This document shows, in pieces, positions 7,137 to 7,689 of a stretch of DNA of 7,689 bases (positions within the stretch are counted from its first letter, which is position 1; each line of letters begins with the position of its first letter). A program made the translations under genes and the position numbers. The DNA is from Alphaproteobacteria bacterium. Lineage in GTDB: Bacteria; Pseudomonadota; Alphaproteobacteria; ATCC43930; CGMCC-115725. The stretch spans positions 1 to 7,689 of the forward strand of contig JASHTP010000345.1 in the NCBI GenBank assembly GCA_030040495.1. Reading direction: 5' to 3'. The notes under the pieces were generated by a model. The model was not told where the DNA came from, ran no database searches, and was given only the letters and a program-made list of their open reading frames with translations.

Positions 7137-7610
7137 ATGCGCTTCCGCATTTCCGGCCTGCCCGCCGCCCGCTTCGCGCCGCTCTTCGCGCTCGGCGATG
7201 ACGAGCTCCTGGCGCAGGGCGCCCGGCGCTGCGCCGCCGCGCCGGGCTCGCGCCGCCCCTGCCGCGTCAGCCTGGACTACACGCCGCCCGAAGAGACCGC
7301 ACTGCTGCTCGCCTACGAGCATCTGCCGGCGCCGCACTCGCCCTTCCGGGCCTCGGGCCCGATCTATGTGCGCGAAGGGCTGCGCGAGACTTTCGACCGC
7401 GTCGGCGAGGTGCCGCCGGTGCTGAGCCAGTCGAGCGCGCTGTCGCTGCGCGCCTATGACAGCGCGGCGATGATGGTCGATGCCGATGTGGTCCCGGGTG
7501 CGGCGGTGGAAGCGGCGATCGCAAGGCTGTTGGGGCGCGCCGACGTCGACTACGTCCATGCCCATTTCGCGCCGCGCGGCTGCTATCTCGCCCGCATCGA
7601 CCGGGCGTGA
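7137..7610 (+). CDS. DUF1203 domain-containing protein
   Basis: This protein has 157 residues, the usual full length for the DUF1203 family, and the match covers the whole protein. Characteristic segments are the N-terminal FRISGLPAARFAPLFALGDD (3-22), CRVSLDY (42-48), LLLAYEHLPAPHSPFRASGP (56-75) with IYVREG after it, EVPPVLS (91-97), LSLRAYD (102-108), MMVDADVV (112-119) and the C-terminal VDYVHAHFAPRGCYLARIDR (137-156). The start is supported by GGAG at 7126-7129, seven bases ahead of the ATG. No signal peptide or membrane segment is seen, so it is probably cytoplasmic. The family's function is unknown to me. Conserved His and Cys residues (H141, H143, C149) might bind a metal or act in catalysis, but that is speculation. 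Its stop is 10 bases from the stop of the convergent gene at the right edge. Confidence 0.92.
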   Translation: MRFRISGLPAARFAPLFALGDDELLAQGARRCAAAPGSRRPCRVSLDYTPPEETALLLAYEHLPAPHSPFRASGPIYVREGLRETFDRVGEVPPVLSQSSALSLRAYDSAAMMVDADVVPGAAVEAAIARLLGRADVDYVHAHFAPRGCYLARIDRA

Positions 7611-7620
7611 CCGGCGCCGC

Positions 7621-7689
7621 TCAGGCGCGCCAGGCGACGAAGGCGGCGGCGCCGAGCATCACCGTGCCGCCGCCGCGGTTGGCGGCGCG
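7621..7689 (-). CDS. C-terminal fragment, possibly a LysE/RhtB-family transporter
   Basis: Only the last 22 codons and a TGA stop (7623-7621) fall inside the window. The tail reads RAANRGGGTVMLGAAAFVAW followed by Arg-Ala. An Asn-Arg-Gly-containing turn followed by a hydrophobic Gly/Ala-rich helix and a very short basic end is how many LysE-family amino-acid exporters finish. That resemblance, the small-residue membrane helix and the GC-rich codons support a real gene converging on DUF1203. With so few residues the family call is tentative, and another small membrane protein could end the same way. Confidence 0.4.
   Translation of the reverse strand, partial: RAANRGGGTVMLGAAAFVAWRA

Noticed and set aside
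7113..7565. Minus-strand 150-codon frame opposite DUF1203
   Set aside because: The plus strand matches the DUF1203 family along its whole length, so the opposite frame is a shadow.

Overview
The window looks like chromosome from a high-GC alphaproteobacterium. Codon third positions are overwhelmingly G or C, the protein families are typical of that class, and the layout is ordinary bacterial coding DNA. I cannot name the genus from this sequence. There are no RNA genes, CRISPR arrays, insertion sequences or phage genes.

Layout: (1) Positions 1-5512, minus strand, hold a tightly coupled two-gene operon. It is read first through a 1108-residue transglutaminase/DUF2126 (putative amidoligase) protein (5512-2186). 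It then runs through an 8-base overlap into a fused circularly permuted type 2 ATP-grasp plus alpha-E protein (2193 to beyond position 1, C-terminus missing). (2) A 255-base divergent intergenic region (5513-5767) follows, with a plausible promoter and ribosome binding site for the rightward gene. (3) 5768-6487, plus strand, encodes an exported PEBP (YbhB/YbcL-like) protein. (4) 6488-6742 is a non-coding, visibly AT-richer stretch leading into a small orphan gene (6743-6997, 84 aa) with relaxed codon use. (5) 7137-7610, plus strand, encodes a DUF1203 protein. (6) At the right edge, on the minus strand and 10 bases from the DUF1203 stop, is the last 22 codons of a gene that may be a LysE-family exporter.

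The most interesting part is the leftward operon. It pairs an ATP-grasp fold (usually a carboxylate-amine ligase), a helical alpha-E partner, a predicted amidoligase and a transglutaminase-fold Cys-His-Asp enzyme. From established knowledge of these families, such genes cluster together and are predicted to make and hydrolyse or transfer amide or peptide bonds, sometimes beside the proteasome-like peptidase Anbu. The substrate and product remain unknown as far as I know. The other genes (PEBP, orphan, DUF1203, LysE-like) show no evident functional link to it. Much of the plus-strand open reading space across 1-5500 is antisense shadow caused by the high GC content.
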